Shown here piece after piece: positions 47,613 to 59,725 of a stretch of 64,000 bases of DNA. The translations under genes and the position numbers were made by a program. The DNA is taken from positions 12,742,657-12,806,656 of the forward strand of contig NC_080718.1 in assembly GCF_019097595.1 (NCBI RefSeq), written 5' to 3'. The notes below the pieces were generated by a model. The model was not told the origin of the DNA. It searched no databases and saw nothing but the letters and a program-made list of their open reading frames with translations. This stretch comes from Hemibagrus wyckioides. Lineage: Eukaryota; Chordata; Actinopteri; Siluriformes; Bagridae. Position 1 is the first letter of the stretch, and each line of letters begins with the position of its first letter.

Positions 47613-47765
47613 GCGCCTTTCCATTGAATTGCTTCCACCTTCACTTTTGTCAATTTTCTGCGCTTTCATTGAATTGACCGGCGGCGGACTGCAAAGTGCA
47701 GCGATCGACCCGAACACTCCTGACTGTTTCACAGCGCCCGAGAAGCCAACTTTGGGTGGATATAA

Positions 47766-47807
47766 ATGAAGAAAACGCGCCAGATTTGGTTTCTACCGAC
47801 AATTTGA
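47766..47807 (+). promoter_or_regulatory. Upstream ORF 1 in the asap2 leader
   Basis: ATG at 47766 begins 13 sense codons closed by TGA at 47805..47807. It would lie in the 5' leader if transcription starts near the CCAAT boxes. A TATAAA string directly overlaps the ATG (47761..47766) and could instead be a TATA box, in which case this uORF would not be transcribed. Confidence 0.35.
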
Positions 47808-47870
47808 AGGACACACAGGCGGGGAAAAGCCGCGACTGCAGTCGCAGGACAGAGAGAAAGAGACCTTCCG

Positions 47871-47912
47871 ATGAGTCCCAGTCTCCACTCGGTATACCTA
47901 ATACAGAAATGA
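47871..47912 (+). promoter_or_regulatory. Upstream ORF 2 in the asap2 leader
   Basis: ATG at 47871 with 13 sense codons and TGA at 47910..47912. The stop overlaps the ATG of the next uORF (ATGA at 47909..47912). Confidence 0.4.
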
Positions 47913-47947
47913 CCACTCTCCGGGACTCTCGTCCCTCCATTTCATAA
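47909..47947 (+). promoter_or_regulatory. Upstream ORF 3 in the asap2 leader
   Basis: ATG at 47909 with 12 sense codons and TAA at 47945..47947. It ends 102 bases before the main start codon, a spacing that allows reinitiation. Confidence 0.4.
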
Positions 47948-48049
47948 GCTGTCCTCCTGACTTTGTGCATTAACAAACAATACACATCGCGCGATTTTGG
48001 GATTAAGCTCGGGGTTTATTTTTATTTTTAAAACAAAGAGGAATATACA

Positions 48050-48175
48050 ATGCCTGACCAGATCACGGTGGCGGAGTTTGTGGCCGAGACGAATGAAGAT
48101 TACAAATCACCCACAGCCTCCAACTTCACCACGCGAATGGTGCACTGTAGGAACACAGTGACCGCTCTGGAGGAG
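48050..48175 (+). CDS. asap2: asap2 coding exon 1 (Arf GAP with BAR, PH, ankyrin and SH3 domains, N-terminus)
   Basis: This exon encodes the first 42 residues, beginning MPDQITVAEFVAETNEDYKS and ending CRNTVTALEE, then a GAG|GTGAGT donor in phase 0. Vertebrate ASAP2 opens MPDQISVSEFVAET with EDYK, PTAS.FTTR and QCRNTVAAIEE at the same spacing. ASAP1 has an N-terminal extension before MPDQ and reads FIAETTEDYN, so ASAP2 fits better. The segment is the start of the BAR domain, which senses and bends membrane. The complete protein stimulates GTP hydrolysis on Arf1, Arf5 and Arf6 and acts at focal adhesions, the Golgi and endocytic sites. The ATG has A at -3. The PH, ArfGAP, ankyrin and SH3 exons lie beyond the window. 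The a/b ohnolog is not resolved. Confidence 0.95.
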
Positions 48176-48197
48176 GTGAGTCCATCCGGATACACTA

Positions 48198-48200
<3 letters not shown>

Positions 48201-48238
<38 letters not shown>
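48201..48238. repeat. (CA)n microsatellite beside the asap2 donor
   Basis: About 19 CA units starting 25 bp after the exon 1 splice donor. Confidence 0.95.
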
Positions 48239-48239
<1 letters not shown>

Positions 48240-48534
48240 TCCAATACAGCCAGCTTTATTCACTGAGTGTAAAAACTTTAGTATAAATAATTAGGCCTTG
48301 TCTATTCCTAGTTGCTGAATCTGTAAGTTGTTGGAAGCTTCATTATTCTAATACCAGAGGACTTTTGGAAACCCCTGTATGTGTCTCCTTGACCCCAAAA
48401 TCCCCCCCATCCCCCCCCAGTCTATATACAGGGTACACTTCTTCCCAAATCACATTTGGGTCCTAGAGTTATGCCTCTGTAGCACCGCCTCATTAACTTC
48501 TCCTCATCTTTAATCCGGATCAGCGTTTTAATCC

Positions 48535-48772
48535 GGTGTTAGTCTGGGACACACCCTGAATCGGACCACCAGTCCACCACAGGGCAGTATGCACACACCC
48601 TTTCCCACCTAGGAGCAATGCAGTGATGGGCATCTTTTTGTGAGGTGGCTGGACGACAAAAGAACTGAACAGTAATGTGCAAAACTCCACATAGATGGTA
48701 ACCCAAGCTCAGGATCGAACCAGGGACACTAGAGCTCTGAGGCAGCAACACTATCTGCTGTGCTGTCCTGCA
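48535..48772 (-). mobile_element. SINE-like dispersed repeat, minus strand
   Basis: The reverse complement reads as the repeat head: ggacagcacagcagatagtg, ttgctgcctcagagctctag, tgtccctggttcgatcctg and ggagttttgcacattactg, and ends with a degraded gtggtggactggtggtccg segment. The B-box-like ggttcgatcc suggests a tRNA-derived SINE head. Confidence 0.65.
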
Positions 48773-51739
48773 GTTAAAATATCTCCACTAGTTCAACTCC
48801 AGATGTTGCAATATTATATTGCACAGACCCTCCTTTAACACAAACCGAGCAATCTCTCCATCTCTATTCTTATTTAAACAGGCCTTTCATTGCAGAGCGG
48901 TGTGCACCTCATCCTTTGCTGTTTAAGATCAGAATCTGTGCATTACCACCACTGTAGCTGATGCAGGGCTTGGACTAAACACCGGCTGAGGGATTAAACT
49001 GATTTAGTGCCCTAAATCAAATGGAGGTTGTTTTTAGTTGCAGGAGCTCAGCGGCTGGTGCTGGCATTGTAGTAAGTACTTTATAGCTGTGAGACCAGGC
49101 AGGTTACACTCCATCTCTCCATCTGTCTGTTAATCTAAAAGGAAATGAAACTTGGATATGGACAGTGTTTGCTGAACAATATATGAAACCATGGATATTT
49201 ATAGCTATTGGTATCTGTATTGGTAAATTTGGATTGAAGTTAGCTGTGAAGTAGGAGGTGAAGTTTGGAGTGGGTTTCTTTTGTGTTATTAAACGGTTAA
49301 TGGTCAAAAGCTGGCCTTCATCTGGCTCACATACTGCAATGGAATGACGGTGATGAACTCATCTGAATCTGGCTGCCAGAACACAGCCACAAGTCAACCT
49401 TGATGAGACAGACCACCCTCAGCCCAGAATATAAATGCCACACAAACAGAGGTTGCATTTGGGGCAAATTTTCAACCGACAAAACAGGAAACATGATTTT
49501 ATTACATGTCTTTCAACTCCCTTTTGCCTTAATTGTGCCTTTTGTGTCTAAATGTCACAGTTTTATCTCACGGTCTTATAGATGGTGTTAACATTAACAC
49601 TGATGTCCGACTTTGACCATCAAGATGATTGCTATGTAGTAAAAAAAAACCTTCTAAATATTATCGTTAAGGACTTTTCTAGTCATGTAACGATCACCAT
49701 TAGGCTGTTAATATGTAAACTAATAGGATTTGCTTCATAACTTAAATTATAATGTCAAGGTTTCATCTCTACATACACTTTGCTTTTACAGCCAATGAAG
49801 GCCTCCAGTCAGAATTGAACTTTGATAATCAGTAGCATTTCTAATTATAGCGCTTTTTTATATATTCTGCATCTTTTGTATTCAAATCTTCTAGCATTGC
49901 ATACTTGCATTTTTATGGCTATAAGAGAAAAATCGCAAAGTCCAAAAAAATGTACTAATTTGTACTTTTCTATGTTGCTGATCTGAACTTTTTAATTTTT
50001 TTAGCTTGTATATTTTAACTAGAAACATAGACCCAGCTTTACTCTAAAATTTATTACAGTACTTTTTTTCTTCTTTAAAGGTATACCCATAATTCCACCT
50101 GAAAGATGCTAATCAATGTGCAAATGATAAATAGTACACCCCAGTGACAACTATTTTTAATTCTCTGAGAGTTCACACTGCTTGTACAACTGGTCTATGG
50201 TGTAAATGTAGCATGTTGTTTGAGTGTCATCTTAAGAATGGTGAAAACGTGAGTCAAAACCACAACGATGCTCATGAGCTACGTGTTATTTAGGATCTCG
50301 TGAGTCAAGTTTAGAATCATAAAGTAAATCAAACACTCGGTCGTTCTGCACGTCGCATTAACAAACCCAAACCACACAAGCACCTCAGTTACATAGAAAG
50401 GAAGGAAGAAAATGATGCACGATCACCAAAACCACCATAACTACCAATACTTTTCAGTCATTTAAACTCTTTCTTGTGCTACTTAAAAGTATTACATGGC
50501 ATAATGAAAGAAAGATTTCATTTTTTGGTAAAAACATTTATGAAGTAAATAAACATGTAAAAACTAAAAATGGGGGGAAAAAATGTAAGTAGAAATTGGG
50601 GTCAGAATATGAATCCATAGGGTGTTAGAAAAAACATTTTCAACGCTATCATGAGACATGAAAACAATAAGCTCGCTGTATACATGGCTCTGCTTTCCAC
50701 TGAGGCCCTCAGGAAGTCCGCCCTGGGGCTAAACGATTGTTTCGTGTGCTGTTTTTTTGCACGGCACTCATGAAGATGAGGGATGGAACTACAGACTGTA
50801 GTGACGCCTACATGTTTGCACTTTATTGCTCTACTTTTTTGGTCACAAAGTCTCCATGACCTCAGAATACAGTCCCAGAGTGCACTGGACCAGCTGTGGT
50901 GTGGATAAGTGCAGCGGATTCTGCGTTCCATTAAGGATATGGGAAATGCGTCCATATATTGTGGAACAATGTCTGAAGAGGTTGTGTATCAAGTGTAGTA
51001 TGCACCAGTGGCCTCTAGCTGTTTAAGTTTGGTTATGGAAGCTGATGCATGAAGATTTTCTTAATAGGTCCTGCTTTTCCTGCCTTCTCTCTCATAGGCG
51101 AGATATCTTTCAGAAATTTCAGAAGCATGGCCATACCAAATGTTTGAATATTTGAACAAGAGAACCTTCCTGAAACGTTACCTACAAGAGACTTGGTGAT
51201 TTGGTCCTAACCCTTGACCTTGCGTCATGTCCCATATAATAATCCAGTGTAGGTCTTTGATCTTGATTCAAGATCAGTTCAAGAAATATACAGTACACAC
51301 TGAATATATAGAAAGTGTGCTGCTGGATCAGTAGTGAAACCCACAATGGTGCTTTGTAAGCTAATGACGCTATGTTTTATTGTGTTCTCTTGGAGCATAG
51401 AAGCATACCTGGTAACTCTCTATATAGTTTATGTACATGTCTAATATGTGTCTAGTTACATTAAGTTACTGCACTAATCAAACTCAATAAATTCCTGTAG
51501 TTTTAGAGAGGTTACTCCAAGCATCAGTTGTTTTTGCCTCATTTGTGGCCAAATGTATGCGGACCAGAATAACCTAAGTTTTCCCTTGAACAGAACCTGT
51601 CCCAGTATGACCATGGTTTGGCAAACCATTAGCAAGACATAGCTTCCGCTCAGGCATGCACCAAAATCTAGTGGAAAGTCTTCCAAAGAGTTGTTGTGTG
51701 AGGGGTCGCCATAGTGGACTAACTGGGCCACACAACAAC

Positions 51740-51915
51740 TTTGGCAAAAGTTTTACCCCGGGTAACCTTCCTGACGCAACGCTCCCATTTTTTTTTATCT
51801 ACACTTGGGACCGGCACTGCATCCAGAGGCTGGGGTTTGGGCACTGGCTGGGAATCGATCCCAGGCCTTCCGCATGGTAGGCGAGAAACCTACTACTGAG
51901 CCACCAGTGCCCCAA
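51740..51915 (+). mobile_element. Dispersed repeat R2, copy 2
   Basis: Parallel to 18640..18790: ttccTGacgcaacgctccc, cacttgggaccggcactgc, gctgggaatcgatcccagg and actgagccaccagtgcccc. It is the better preserved of the two copies. Confidence 0.65.
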
Positions 51916-52088
51916 AGCCTTCCAAAGAGTACAGGTTACAAACTCAATGTCATTTTTGAATGGTTGGAAGGTGCCCACGTACATTATGCCATATAGTGTA
52001 TATTGTACAACATGGTACATTGTAGAAAATGGAAAAATCTGACGTCTGTTTAGTCATCTTGACAAAGAACCTAAAAAATCCAGGTCCC

Positions 52089-52285
52089 ATGATGGTGTAG
52101 CCGATAGTACTGCCACCTTACAGCTCCAGGGTCAGTGGATCAATCCTGAGATTTGTGTCCATGCCGAAAAACATGCTGGTAGACTTGCATGTACTGGGGA
52201 TTTAGTTGTCCCATCAGTGTGAATGAGTTTGTGAATTATGTATGGTGTATCCTTACGTATCCCCCTGTGTTGCCACTAATGATTA
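52089..52285 (+). mobile_element. SINE-like / hAT-type dispersed repeat
   Basis: Shows the head (gatggtgtagccgatagtac, gccaccttacagctccaggg), a degraded B-box-like segment (gatcaatcctgag) and the middle (gtccatgccgaaaaacatgc, gttgtcccatcagtgtgaat). It ends with a worn-out copy of the tail. Confidence 0.6.
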
Positions 52286-53003
52286 AATGAATCATCTTCA
52301 CTCATATACATTGCCAAAATTTACTTTCTCTGTAATATTGAACACTGCATGACTTGTCAATAGGCTGCCTTCCTCACCTCCGGTTGTAACTCATCTGTCC
52401 TCATCGAATGGAACATCTTTTCCATGTTGGCTCACTGCTAGGCTGAACAGCAGGTAAAACTGTATCACAATACAGCCATCATCTGAAGCTTATTTATTAT
52501 CCGTCCTGCTAACTCATTGCTTCCTGTCCATTTGATCCCAGTATGGGCTGCTTATTCATGTGCAAAATAGTTGACAGGATTATTGCTGTGCACTAACCGG
52601 TCGATAGAAGTACACTAATTACAGATCCCTAACAGTCACAAAGACATTTTATCCTCTTTGCATCCAATTTAGAGCTATCTTTCACGACCGGAAACATGGT
52701 TTGTCCTACATTTAGTAAAGATGCTTCTTTATTCGGTTCGTTAGAGCATAGCTTTATATATTTAGGCCTATTTCATACTGTCAACATACTGGTGTTTTCA
52801 CCTTATTGCACAGTGTCCTAACAGTGTAGCACATCCATTTCATGCTTATCAAATGTTTTTGGGCCATGAGATGTGTCCTTGTCTGCTTGCAAGGTGAGTT
52901 AAGGTTATGTGGGCTCTGGATCAATAAGTGTCCTTCATGTGATTTATAAAGCTCCCTTTACTATGATGCAGCCTTTCACTTGCCTCACGGAAGGTATCCA
53001 GAC

Positions 53004-53007
<4 letters not shown>

Positions 53008-53034
<27 letters not shown>

Positions 53035-53036
53035 GC
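53008..53036. repeat. (CTGT)n microsatellite
   Basis: About seven CTGT units. Confidence 0.9.
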
Positions 53037-53926
53037 CCGTATATTGATCTATCTATTGAGCTTTCATGATTTATTTATTTGTGTTTATTTAAAGGCATCA
53101 ACACTTTCATTAAATTAAAGGCTGCTCTGACCAGACAAAGTGCTCATGGCTATCGTCCAGCTGAGTGCTGTGTCCGGCTCAGAAGAGGCTCTGTTGAACA
53201 CTGTGAATTTCCTATTGTACTACATCGCATGTCTCCACTGTCACTATTATTTCCACCCAGGCCTACAGAAAAAACATTAGCCAAGTGAGGATCAAAGTTG
53301 GGTTAGTTACGAGCAGACTAAGCGGAATAGAGGAATCGGGATTATCTTTTGCTTTTTCCGAGTACAAACCGTTGCCTCCTTTATTTCAAATTTTGCATCA
53401 TTCTTTTTTCCTGCTATGGCATCATCTCATGTTAATGAGCTTCGACCCATTACAGCAAGTGAACTAAATAATTTCTTTCAAATAATGCAATTTCACCTAT
53501 TGTCAGAAGATATTCATCAACATTTCTTGGCATGTTGCTGTTTGGACAGTGCACTGGTGAAACCTCACATCATGATTCTGTATGGAGCATGCTGGAAATT
53601 AGTCTCAGTCTCATATATCATAGTCCATGGAGTGTATTAGATCATTTTTATGGCCACAGGCTTCAATGTTAAAGGTTGCGATCTGACTGGTTTTCCACAC
53701 TTCTTTGTATACACATTTTCAACATGAGAACAAACACGTGAACCAGTTTATCGTAGAGTTTGAGTCATGTGATCTTTCTGTTTTGGTCTCAACAGAAATT
53801 ACTCGCCTTACTTTGGAAGAGAATAAACGGTACTTTGACATAACAGATAACCAGTACATGGTGAGGCTGATTCTTATGCATTTATCTTTAAAAACCTAGC
53901 AAATGTATTGAAGTTTTCCTGATATA

Positions 53927-54250
53927 CACTCGCTGTCCATTTATTAAGGATCACCTGTACACTTCATGAAGTTATCCAATCGACCAGTCATCAAGCAGCA
54001 GTGTATGCGTAAAGTCATGCAGGTTTAAAGCTTCGGCTAATATTCACATCAGAATGAGGTAAAAATGTGATCTCGGTCACTTTGACTGGTTGTTGGTGCC
54101 AGACAGGCTGGTTTGAGTATTTCAGGAACTGATGATATCAAACACAACTCTAGCACTTACAAAGAATTGCACGTTAACTGAAGAACATCCATTGAGTGGT
54201 AGTGCTGACTGAAACGCCTTGTTCATGAGAGAGGTCAGAGGATATGTCAT
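53927..54250 (+). mobile_element. Tc1-like element family D, 5' fragment
   Basis: Starts with a terminal-repeat-like cactcgctgtccatttatta. Segments common to a fourth fish Tc1-like family follow: catgcaggtttaaagcttcg, aatgtgatctcggtcacttt, ggtgccagacaggctggttt and acgccttgttcatgagagag. It breaks off within the N-terminal transposase region, and the frame is interrupted. Confidence 0.7.
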
Positions 54251-56214
54251 TAGGCAACCTTTCCTTCTATTGTGTAGAGAGCCTCGAGGCACCTGGGAGG
54301 CTGTAAGTGTATGGGCTGTTCATGTCCAGGTGGGTAAGGAATTCCAGGTTGTATTTCATGAACAAGAGAAAAAAAACTCTCATTACATGGAGGTCAGGTC
54401 GAATTTGGCTAAATAAAGAACTTTTAGCAACACTTGCTCCTGAGATAAAGTTCCCAATTGTCCCAAAGCTAACTCGCTAGCATAGCTATGAGCTAGTATG
54501 AAGGGAAAGATCTGCTGCAGTGATCAGGATTCTTTGTGAAGAACAGATACAATAATCCAGTCTGTCTCTTATTCTGTGCTCAGAACGACAGCTTTATAGT
54601 GTGGTGACGTCACATGGAAAGCAAGGATCGTCTCTGGACTGAAGAAAGTTTGTAGAATTCCAGTTTGTGGAAGTTTTGTATAAAGCTGTTAGTGTTCAAT
54701 AAATGAGATAATGAGATAATCTCTGCTCAAGGGTAACAGGAAAAGGTCTGTGGTTGGTCGTCTGCCACTTTGGTCAAATTTTCTTTTCCAGTGAAAGTGT
54801 GACGTAGCAAATGCTAGAAATCTGCCTTGTCAGACTGCATGGCCTTGCCAATTGCTGAAACCCGCCCAAGCCACTTACATTGCAGTTTTTCATCCAGTCT
54901 GTGTGCTTTCAACAGTTTTTAGATATTTTGAACCAGTCTGACTTTGCTTTGTGAATCAGTTTATTTGGTAAGCCCTTAAAAGGTCAAGATAAACTAACTC
55001 TAAATAGATGCACTGGCCATTTTAAGGCAGTTATGGTTTCAGACTGGCCATGTCTGTCGACAATGATTTGACGAAGGTTAAAGGGGTCATTTTTCCTGGT
55101 TGACTGTAGGCTGGTGTGCTTTGTGCTCCGCTGATATCTTTCCAGGCTGTGCTTGCGGGAACAGGCCAGCTGAGGCGAGCAGAACAGCTGCTCTGTGGAA
55201 CAGGTGGGAGGGAGGAAAGTTTTAATGAGCACCCAGGAATAAGTATTAAGTTTGCAGACGTGAGCCTGAATCTAAACGTTTTAGGACTACTGTCACTCAG
55301 ACAGGTGGGTAGCATGAGGACTTGGGATGGCTGATGACCCTAGATAGCGTTCCCTCATTTAAAGTCTTTCAGACTGAGATTGCATTGTGGGTACTGTGGG
55401 AATTATTGGCTATAATGTGAGGTGTCCTGAAGTCACCATGACTTCTGAGGTATATGTTAGTGAAATAGTGAGTCATTGAATCTCTCATTGGCTTTGTGCT
55501 TGTTTGAATACATGCCTTGAGTTTTGACCCTTGGTCAGCACATTCTTAAACAGCTGCAGTCTTCCCTTTCTACGCTTAAGAGCAGGAAGGGGAAAGGTCA
55601 TGGTGCTGTCCTATAGATTTGCCAAGTCCCTTGGCTATAGGCTATAGTTTCTCTGATGACATAGTTGTGGGAATGAGGAAATCCCATTAATTGGGTGGAG
55701 GGGTGGGCATTGACCCTGGAGGGGTCAGGAGTGCAACTGGCCTTTATTTAGGAACTATTAATGGGGGCAGGGAGGCTCTCTGTTAAGGAGGTCTGTCCCA
55801 GATTTCCAAAAAACAATTCCCATTCATACCTATTGTCTGCTGTCGAGCTGTGTCTCTTCATTAATGAACTCTTATTGATTTATGAAGTTTGACATATTTT
55901 TTTTCCAGAGGTACCTTCTTCTGAGCATCTTGTGAAACTGACACATTTGACCGGTCGATGCATTGATTTTTAAAAGATCTTGTTCACTTAGTCAATAATG
56001 TCTCATGCCAGTGAAGATTATGAATATTTGAATAGATTGAAGACCCTAAGTGAGGTCCAGGGATTCCCAGTGGTCTGAGAAGCCTAGCCATGGGAATCAC
56101 ATCTGTAAATAATCATAACTGTAATATAATAACTGTTGTAACAAAAATATGGTCTATTGGAAGGTTCATTATTTTAATGCTTTTATTTTAATTTTAATTT
56201 TATTTTTTATTTTA

Positions 56215-56329
<115 letters not shown>

Positions 56330-56977
56330 ACAGGTCCTCAAATTGTTAATAGTCCTGGACATGTAACCCATTAAAAAATAAACATATATCAGTAACTTTG
56401 GTTACTTTTTGCTGCTTAGTAAATGTCTTGGCAGAAAAATCTACTGTGATTTATTGAAAATGTACTTGTGTGTATTCAGCTGCAGTGTTTCATGACTGCA
56501 TGACTGGCACTGGGAGAGTGATTTGAGCTTTAATACACCAATAAAATGAAGAACTGTTCTGTAATTTAGGACGTCATCCTTTGATTTCATGTTTTTATCT
56601 CCCACTATAAAAGCAGATGCACTCTTCAGCTTGCTGTGAAATGCCTTGTGGACTCGTATAAGGCGAGATGCCACCCGCATATCCTCAGTTTGTCAGACTC
56701 CCTGGTGTTTGGCACCAGTTCTATTTTTAAAGCTGTGAAATCTTTGAGATCACCGAGCCTGCGTTTGCCTGGCAAGTGCAGAGCACCAGTGTGTGCCTCA
56801 CGCTGCCTATATTGACATCAACTGGACCCAGCTTTGAAGAGCAATCAAAATCCTGTATGATTTTAATACCAACAAAAAGAGCTCTATAATACTGCTAAAA
56901 ACACCTGGGAAACACTTCTTGGCAGAGAACCATGCTACCACACGTTATTTTTGATTTCTCATTTCTCATGTTAATTT

Positions 56978-57453
56978 CCAAAAGTTTTGGGACACCCCTC
57001 CAAATCATTGAATTCTGGGGGTTGGGCTTGACCCTCTTAGTTCCAGTGACAGGAACTCTTAATGCTTCAGCATCCCAAGACATTTTGGACAATTTCATGC
57101 TCCCAACTTTGTGGGAACAGTTTGGGGATGACCTCTTCCTGTTCCAACATGACTGCACACCAGTGCACAAAGCAAGGTTCATAAAGATATGGATGAGCGA
57201 GATTGATGTGGAGGAACTTGATTGTCCTGCACAGTGAATGAATTAGAGCAGAGACACCGAGCCAGACCTTCTCATCCAACATCAGTGTCCTGACCTCACA
57301 AATGCGCTTCTAGAGGAATGGTAAAAAATTCCCATAAACACACTCCTAAACCTTGTGGAAGGCCTTCCCAGAAGAGTTGAAGCTGTTCTAGCTGCAAAGG
57401 ATGGGCCAACTCCATAATAGAATCATGTGCATGTGACGTCCCAAAACTTTATA
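56978..57453 (+). mobile_element. Non-autonomous Tc1 element, family A
   Basis: Begins ccaaaagttttgggacaccc and ends cccaaaactttatacaag, so both terminal repeats are trimmed. It carries the same internal deletion as 11853. The transposase C-half is partly readable ([39 protein letters not shown]) and is then broken by a further deletion near 57235 where the DLNPIEHLW region should be. Confidence 0.85.
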
Positions 57454-58945
57454 CAAGATACATTACTAAGAACATTACTAAGCATGGAAATCGACAAATT
57501 ATGGAATCCTTCTGCCATTTAAAAAGGGCTGGTTTTTAATTTACACGCTGCAAACATGTTCAGATATACAGCAAGAACTTAGAGAACATTTTTAATACTT
57601 CAGAATCAAAGTGTATGTTGTGTAAACGCACCATACTGCAGGGGAATCCCAAACAATGGCATATAGATACAAGATACCCAGCGGAGTAATGATCCTGCAC
57701 ACCTTCACTTATATTTCCAGATAGTTTGGCTTGAGTGTCTATTCTTTTAGGTGAATTTAATTTAAAAAAAATGGAAACGTAACCAGAAATAAATAGAAAT
57801 ATTTTACTATAGAGATCAGTTTATTAGTCTCAGTGTTGCGAGGAAATGCACTTTTACTAACACTGATGTCACATATGGATGAGACAGGATCCCCCCTCCC
57901 CCCATTTTCTTTTCAAGTGCTAGTGCAAATTCTATCAATCCACCAACCATCACAGCCTGTGTGAAATTGTATATTCCAGTAAACTCCACTGAAAGGCGGA
58001 AATTACATTAAATACTGTTCTTCTACGGTATATCTGCAACTTTGCTTTCTATGTTTTTATAATCCATTGTAGTTTTTTCCCCATAAGCACATCATGCATC
58101 TCCACTTCTATCTCACAAACTTGTACTTATGCAGTTAAGGGTTAAAGACCTTGCTTAAATGTTCAGCAGATGCTCTCTGGTAGTCCTCAGATTGAACCAC
58201 ACAATTTTCCAGTCTATATCACAGATCTTTGAGCTACCAGGAGAGAATGCTGGATGTAAATTAGAGGAAAACTGATCATTATAGTGCACCTGTCCTGATG
58301 ATATACTCCTCATCCAGATACATCTGGACTTCATTTCTTCATTGATAGTGTGTTTATATTTTCCCCTCTACAGTTTACACACTTCCCCTAGCACTTGCTT
58401 CTTTTCTGGATGACCCTTCCTGCCTCGGAACTATTCATGTGTTTAGAAAGTCATGTCCAATTTCCATGAACCAACATAAGATTCAGATGATCATGGTTCT
58501 GTACTCGTATCATATTTAACTTGCATTACCAGTTGTGTGGGTGTCTTGTTTCTACAGGTGGCTTATAGTTGCTGGTTGTTTATTTCCCACTCTGAGCTTT
58601 GGCATGTAGCGGCTGGTTTTCTGGCCTAAGGGGGTTTTAACGCTTCAGGACAGACAATTAGGCTTAAGCTGGTTTTTAATTGTACAATTTCAGCAGACTT
58701 TTAAGATTATTATGTGTCACACAGTACAAGAAAATCCCAATAAAATCTTGGACAAATACTCTAACAGCTCTACATATGACTGTATATGTGCCATTAAAGA
58801 AAATGACAACAATAAGCAGTTTGTGATGGGGGAGGTCATAATGAGAAACTACACAATAGTGCCACATTTGACAAGAGATCGGAAAGTCGTAATTTCCAAC
58901 CTACAACCTGGAAAAAAAACAAAGAAAACGCTCCGTCAACTTGGA

Positions 58946-59011
58946 ATTCCTACTCTGGAACTCAATACGGACTTCCTGAAGTCCGTATTCTGTATTCCTA
59001 CTCTGGAACTC
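58946..59011. repeat. Small inverted repeat flanked by direct repeats
   Basis: A perfect 11-bp inverted pair, aatacggactt (58964..58974) and aagtccgtatt (58979..58989), with a 4-base loop lies between two copies of attcctactctggaactc (58946..58963 and 58994..59011). It looks like the end of a MITE. Confidence 0.65.
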
Positions 59012-59099
59012 TGAATTCAGCAAGTGACATCAAATCAACTGCACTTCTAACCTTTAAATCTTATAGTGTTTGCTTCAGATTAATCAACATATTTAAATC

Positions 59100-59350
59100 T
59101 TTACTTCTCCCCATGCCCTGAGGGTTTCCTCCAGGTACACTGGTTTCCTCTACCAGTCTAAAAACATGCACTGATTGACATCTGGAAATCGTCTCTAGTG
59201 TGTGAATGGGTGTGTGGGTGTGTGTGTGTGCGATTTTGCCCTGGCATCCTGTCCAGGATGTTCCTTGCTTTGTGCCCCGAGTCTCCGGGAACAGACTCCA
59301 GGTTCCCTGTGACACAGTAGGATAAATGGTGTAGAGGATGGATGGATGGA
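59100..59350 (+). mobile_element. SINE-like / hAT-type dispersed repeat, 3' part
   Basis: Contains ctgagggtttcctccaggta, ctaccagtctaaaaacatgc, a GT run, tggcatcctgtccaggatg, and an end with aggataaatggtgtagagg followed by a short GGAT repeat. It resembles 8895..9158. Confidence 0.65.
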
Positions 59351-59494
59351 TTAGAAGATGACCATGAACGCTTCCATGTTTCCTTTCTCCACTAAATCAA
59401 ATGCAGCATAATGATACGTCTTCTGTCCATTAGCATTCTTTTTCACCATTATTTCAACTACTTTTGTAGCTAGCCTTTCAGTTTTACATAATCA

Positions 59495-59725
59495 TACATA
59501 GACCAAGCATAACATTATGACCACCTGCCAAATACTGTGTTGGTCCCCCTTTTGCTCCCATAATACCCCTGACCCATCATGCACTGTGTATTCTGTCACC
59601 TTTCTATCAGAACCAGCATTAACTTCTTCAGCAATTTGAGCAACAGTAGCTCGTCTGTTGGATCGGATCACACGGGCCAGCCTTCGGTCCCCAAGTGCAT
59701 CAGTGAGCCCATGACCCTGTCGCAT
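59495..59725 (-). mobile_element. Tc1-like family B fragment
   Basis: Minus-strand 3' end with a degraded terminal repeat (gaccaagcataacattatga). The adjoining region is shared with 23043 (ccttttgctcccataatacc, tcagaaccagcattaacttc, gctcgtctgttggatcgg). The frame RSNRRATVAQIAEEVNAGS is visible. It ends abruptly at ccatgaccctgtcgc. Confidence 0.82.

Noticed and set aside
47696..47947. 83-residue frame in the asap2 leader as a separate protein
   Set aside because: It opens with GTG rather than ATG and is read through a GC-rich leader; the ATG-initiated uORFs are the more plausible translated units.
58712..59014. 100-residue frame in asap2 intron 1 as exon 2
   Set aside because: It does not match the expected ASAP BAR-domain continuation, and its end overlaps a MITE-like inverted repeat.
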